Shown here one piece after another: positions 23,793 through 26,086 of a DNA stretch of 26,086 bases (the stretch's first letter is position 1; each line of letters begins with the position of its first letter). Under the pieces are notes generated by a model that had not been told where the DNA came from, did not search any database, and was given only the letters and a program-made list of their open reading frames with translations. The DNA is from a virus. Both the position numbers and the translations under genes were made by a program. The stretch lies in IMG/VR virus record IMGVR_UViG_3300020472_000147, positions 1 to 26,086 of that record. One strand, written 5' to 3'.

Positions 23793-23819
23793 ATGAGCGA
23801 TATGAGCGATATGAGCGAT
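23793..23819. repeat. three tandem 9-bp repeats in attP
   Basis: ATGAGCGAT occurs three times without a gap. It lies between the left arm site and the core. Direct repeats here could be sites for the excisionase-like protein encoded at 25149. The repeat also reads Met-Ser-Asp three times, but no gene follows. Confidence 0.75.
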
Positions 23820-23840
23820 TCAAATCAGGGGATCAGACAC

Positions 23841-23865
23841 AAAAAAACCCCAGTAAACTGGGGGT
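23841..23865 (-). terminator. terminator following the tRNA 3' half (minus strand)
   Basis: On the minus strand, a CCCCAGT/ACTGGGG hairpin (23848-23863) is followed by seven T (23841-23847). It lies five bases from the encoded CCA end of the tRNA fragment. It looks like the natural tRNA terminator carried by the phage together with the 3' half. It could also end transcription from the integrase side. Confidence 0.85.
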
Positions 23866-23869
23866 TAAG

Positions 23870-23914
23870 TGGTGCCCGGGGGCGGATTTGAACCACCGAC
23901 ACGCGGATTTTCAG
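23870..23914 (-). other. attP: attP core: 3' half of tRNA-Phe (GAA)
   Basis: Read on the minus strand, it covers the anticodon loop (CTGAAAA), the 3' anticodon stem TCCGC, variable loop GTGTC, T-arm GGTGG-TTCAAAT-CCGCC, acceptor CCCGGGC, A and CCA. The 5' part of a tRNA is missing: the bases before the loop (CGTA) do not pair with TCCGC. This is the standard way for a phage to carry the target's 3' end so that the tRNA is restored upon integration. The crossover should lie at the anticodon loop side. It resembles alphaproteobacterial tRNA-Phe from memory. Confidence 0.9.
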
Positions 23915-23977
23915 TACGTTTATCCATGATTAAAAACCCTATATAAACTGCGGGATACAGAGTATTATATTTAGTTA

Positions 23978-24000
23978 CTGTGCCCAAAACTGTGCCCAGT
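23978..24000. repeat. integrase arm-type site, right (two CTGTGCCCA)
   Basis: It is identical over 23 bases to 23757-23779. It lies 64 bases from the core on the integrase side. Presence on both sides indicates an intact attP. Confidence 0.8.
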
Positions 24001-24017
24001 GTTTTGCATTTTTTATT

Positions 24018-24221
24018 TTAACCACCATTAAGTGAGCATACATTAAATTGCAGAATCAGATCACGTTTATTTAACTTAATGTAACACTTTCTAATATCTC
24101 TTTCGTTTGTTGGATATTTGTTTTCAATACAATAATCAACGGCTTGTTTTTTAGTAGCAAAGTATTCAGTTCTTTCCTCCCCAACAAAATCATTCGGAGT
24201 TATTAATCTGTAGAATATCAT
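24018..24221 (-). CDS. 67-residue hypothetical protein downstream of integrase
   Basis: It starts at ATG 24221, one base after the integrase stop, and is probably cotranscribed. The sequence MIFYRLITPNDFVGEERTEYFATKKQAVDYCIENKYP, then IRKCYIKLNKRDLILQFN, alternates strands and helices like a small alpha-beta domain. I do not recognise the family. Its position between int and attP suggests a minor regulatory or accessory role. Confidence 0.6.
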   Translation of the reverse strand: MIFYRLITPNDFVGEERTEYFATKKQAVDYCIENKYPTNERDIRKCYIKLNKRDLILQFNVCSLNGG

Positions 24222-24222
24222 T

Positions 24223-25269
24223 TTATTTTCCAGTTTTTAAAAGTTTATCATGCACCTTATCTTCTTCAAGAAAGGCGTAGCGTTCTTGGGTTACTCTAAC
24301 TGATGAGTGACCCAGTAATAACGATACTTCTTGCATCGTCAGTTTCCTGTCGTTTAACATTCGGCATCCATAAGTGCGCCTAACATCGTGCCATGTAATA
24401 CGTTGTATCTTCGCACGTTCTACTGCTCCATCCATACCTCGCTTACGATCTTTGAATCTGTTACCTGTACTTGGATTAAAGAAAACATAGGGTGATGTGA
24501 TATGACGCACTTGTCGGGCTCGTTCTAATACTTCCTTGGCTTCAGGTAAGAGAGGTACCTTCCGTTGTTTATCACCTTTGCCTGTAATAATTAAACGACT
24601 GTTATAAAGATCAACGTGGTTTGGTTTCTTATTATCATAAGGGTCATGGGTTAATGCCCATAATTCATCTGCACGTAGTCCAGTATAAAGGCAAAGTATT
24701 AATGCATCCCTGAATGTACCATGAGTAGCCTCGATGAGGAGCTCCTGTTCGTGATGATTAAGGTATCGTGTACGAGGTGGTGATTCTTTAAGCTTGCCTT
24801 TATTCTGCTGTTGTTTTTTCCATACGAGAACAGGGTTATTAATATCCCACTCAAGATTTATTTGTGCAAATCCATACATACTAGAGAGACAAGCCAGGTC
24901 ACGATTGATGGTGGGTTCTTTACACTCAAGGATACGTGCTGAATAGTATGCCCATAGATCAGCACCTGATATCTCATCTAATTTTTTTCCTTTGAAATAT
25001 GGGGTTAGCATACGAAGAGAAGTTACATACCGTCGTTGTTCTTTTAGTGTGGGTATGTATTCAGTAATAAATAATTCAGCTAACTGATCGTATGTATAGT
25101 TACATCCTGTTTGATAACTACCATTATCAAGATCATATATCCATTGGGCTAGGCGTTTGTTGGCTTCAACTTTAGAAGTTGTTCTAAGCGAGACTCGGAT
25201 TTCTTTGCCATTTCTGTAGGCACGACCCCACCAGTTTTTAGATAGTTTGTGTTTGTAGACACTCGCCAC
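24223..25269 (-). CDS. int: tyrosine recombinase integrase
   Basis: This encodes 348 residues. GTG at 25269 is chosen because AGGAG lies about eight bases before it; the upstream GTG at 25296 has no such support. Catalytic residues of the family are all present: Arg199 (YTGLRADEL), Lys231 (TGKGDKQRKVP), His294 and Arg297 (WHDVRRTYG), His321 (LGHSS) and Tyr331 (TQERYAF). The N-terminal region (YKHKLSKNWWGRAYRNGKEIRVSLRTTSK) fits an arm-binding domain, then a core-binding SAM-like domain. It should recombine attP with the host tRNA-Phe gene. The neighbouring attP, arm repeats and excisionase-like gene support this. Confidence 0.95.
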   Translation of the reverse strand: MASVYKHKLSKNWWGRAYRNGKEIRVSLRTTSKVEANKRLAQWIYDLDNGSYQTGCNYTYDQLAELFITEYIPTLKEQRRYVTSLRMLTPYFKGKKLDEISGADLWAYYSARILECKEPTINRDLACLSSMYGFAQINLEWDINNPVLVWKKQQQNKGKLKESPPRTRYLNHHEQELLIEATHGTFRDALILCLYTGLRADELWALTHDPYDNKKPNHVDLYNSRLIITGKGDKQRKVPLLPEAKEVLERARQVRHITSPYVFFNPSTGNRFKDRKRGMDGAVERAKIQRITWHDVRRTYGCRMLNDRKLTMQEVSLLLGHSSVRVTQERYAFLEEDKVHDKLLKTGK

Positions 25270-25436
25270 TGTTCTCTCCTCTGCATTTTCCACCACCTGT
25301 TTATTTCACGCTTGTCAAATCTCCAAGCTGATCCGGGGCGTAATTGAAATGCTGGTATGTTTCCAGCTTGTGCCATCCTACGAATAGTTGCATCTGAATA
25401 GCCAGTTAATTCTTTTACATAAGTTATATTAACCAT
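25149..25436 (-). CDS. excisionase-like HTH protein overlapping int
   Basis: This encodes 95 residues. The first 50 form a MerR/AlpA-type winged helix: YVKELTGYSDATIRRMAQAGNIPAFQL, RPGSAWRFDKREINRWW. The rest (about 45 residues) is polar and lies in the region shared with the integrase. It overlaps int by 121 bases and the upstream gene by eight bases. Such small proteins usually direct excision or activate integrase. No good ribosome binding site precedes the ATG at 25436, so coupling with the upstream gene is likely. Confidence 0.8.
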   Translation of the reverse strand: MVNITYVKELTGYSDATIRRMAQAGNIPAFQLRPGSAWRFDKREINRWWKMQRREQWRVSTNTNYLKTGGVVPTEMAKKSESRLEQLLKLKPTNA

Positions 25437-25701
25437 CTTGTGATGCTTTAGCTTTTGCTAACTTCGCTATAGAAGGATGGTCGACAGGGATATCAGCGTG
25501 CTTGTCTAAAGAAGCAGCGACTTGTAATTGTTCGTGACTAGCTTCTCTTAATATTTTTTTGTAAGCATAGGTTATATCTGCACCTGTAAGATCATCTGAT
25601 TCTTTTAGCATAACATGAAGTTCGGTAATGCCTAAGCAACCAGAGTTAAACAATGCTTGGACATTTTGTATTTCGGTAGCGGCATACGATAGCTTACTCA
25701 T
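25429..25701 (-). CDS. 90-residue hypothetical protein upstream of xis
   Basis: ATG 25701 follows AAGGAG closely. The peptide is helical (SYAATEIQNVQALFNSGCLGITELHVMLKESDDL, TGADITYAYKKILREASHEQLQVAASLDKHADIP) and ends in Lys/Ala-rich KLAKAKASQDG. There is no membrane segment. It belongs to the leftward operon with xis and int. I do not recognise it. Confidence 0.65.
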   Translation of the reverse strand: MSKLSYAATEIQNVQALFNSGCLGITELHVMLKESDDLTGADITYAYKKILREASHEQLQVAASLDKHADIPVDHPSIAKLAKAKASQDG

Positions 25702-25714
25702 GGTATCTCCTTTG

Positions 25715-26086
25715 TTAAAAGATTATGCCAGTAAAGGCAGGTGGGTTGTTGGTATGTAGACGCAAGCAATCCTTGCACCTGAAGTTTGTATTAGAGACAG
25801 GCTGAAATTCACAGCGACACGCCATACATTTGCGTGGCTTGGTTGGTTTCTGTGGATCGATATCAGATTGAGGACGTTGGTATGACATGGTGTCATTCGG
25901 TAAACGTCTGCGCTTTCTTTTATAAGCGTTATCGTATTGTTGTTTAATACGTTTGATATCTACTGGTTTGTCAGATTCGTATTGGCTTTCAAAAGCTTGG
26001 CGTCTGCTTGCTTCATTCTTGTACCATTCAGGGAGCACATCGTATCGCAATTCAATACCATTGCAGTACGCAAAGAAAGCTCGTTG
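25715..26086 (-). CDS. zinc-ribbon protein, partial (runs off the window)
   Basis: The frame is open from the right edge to a stop at 25715-25717, giving at least 123 residues. Although a TTG exists at 26050, upstream codons (RAFFAYCNGIE) continue naturally, so the true start lies beyond the window. A basic middle (DIKRIKQQYDNAYKRKRRR) is followed by a CxxC-x12-CxxC zinc ribbon: KCMACRCEF and FRCKDCLRL. That suggests nucleic-acid binding. The operon position before xis and int suggests a regulator or early protein. Confidence 0.65.
   Translation of the reverse strand, partial: QRAFFAYCNGIELRYDVLPEWYKNEASRRQAFESQYESDKPVDIKRIKQQYDNAYKRKRRRLPNDTMSYQRPQSDIDPQKPTKPRKCMACRCEFQPVSNTNFRCKDCLRLHTNNPPAFTGIIF

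Noticed and set aside
23793-23890. Short frame starting Met-Ser-Asp three times
   Set aside because: It runs through the terminator and tRNA fragment, has no ribosome binding site and stops soon after. The repeat is better explained as a DNA element in attP.
23870-23945. Functional tRNA-Phe gene
   Set aside because: The 5' half, including the acceptor and D-arm and the 5' anticodon stem, is missing.
1-26086. CRISPR array, insertion sequence or rRNA
   Set aside because: No regularly spaced repeat-spacer structure, transposase or rRNA-like sequence was seen.

Overview
The window looks like the late (structural plus lysis) half and the integration module of a temperate, short-tailed (podovirus) phage. 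The virion gene order is T7-like: small and large terminase, portal, scaffold, major capsid protein, gp11-like and gp12-like tail tube proteins, three internal virion (ejection) proteins, tail-fibre adaptor, fibre tips, lysis genes. No single-subunit RNA polymerase, DNA polymerase or reverse transcriptase is visible, so the replication and early regions must lie outside the window. A tRNA-Phe 3' half serves as the attachment core. Its sequence resembles alphaproteobacterial tRNA-Phe (recalled, not searched), so an alphaproteobacterial host, perhaps aquatic, is a reasonable guess.

Layout. 1-434: possible 3' end of an upstream gene, then about 300 bases without a convincing gene but with an 18-bp perfect palindrome, a candidate sigma70-type promoter and a C5/G5 hairpin. 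444-2969: packaging genes (small terminase, two small unknowns, large terminase). 2915-4366: three small genes, one a possible permuted papain-like protein and two sharing a C-terminal SLMS-x-GYRG motif. 4366-8246: portal, Bbp19-like protein, scaffold, terminator, capsid, small beta-rich protein. 8337-18364: tail tube A, nozzle B with an apparent inserted beta domain, and internal virion proteins of 155, 967 and 1275 residues. 18430-21305: collagen-tipped fibre adaptor, a small beta-rich protein, and a duplicated cassette of fibre tip plus small YPS-motif protein. 21309-23106: two membrane-anchored small proteins, an M15 peptidase endolysin and a holin-like protein. 23107-23256: non-coding, with phased GGAACAT repeats and a 23-bp duplication of the preceding gene's 3' end.

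The right end is transcribed leftward: two small unknown genes (23257-23736), the attachment site (23757-24000), a small unknown, the tyrosine integrase, an overlapping excisionase-like HTH gene, one unknown gene and a partial zinc-ribbon gene running off the end. The attachment site holds only the 3' half of tRNA-Phe with its terminator. Identical 23-bp repeats flank it, and phage-type genes lie on both sides. That is the layout of attP in a circular or replicating phage rather than attL or attR of an integrated prophage.

The rightward genes are packed with 1-55 base overlaps or gaps of a few bases and probably form one or two long late transcripts. An intrinsic terminator before the capsid gene may set relative expression. 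The most interesting points are the attP architecture, the phased repeat array between convergent transcripts, the duplicated fibre cassette, the shared C-terminal motif near the portal, the H...C protein after TerL, and a large terminase whose Walker A motif lacks the usual lysine.
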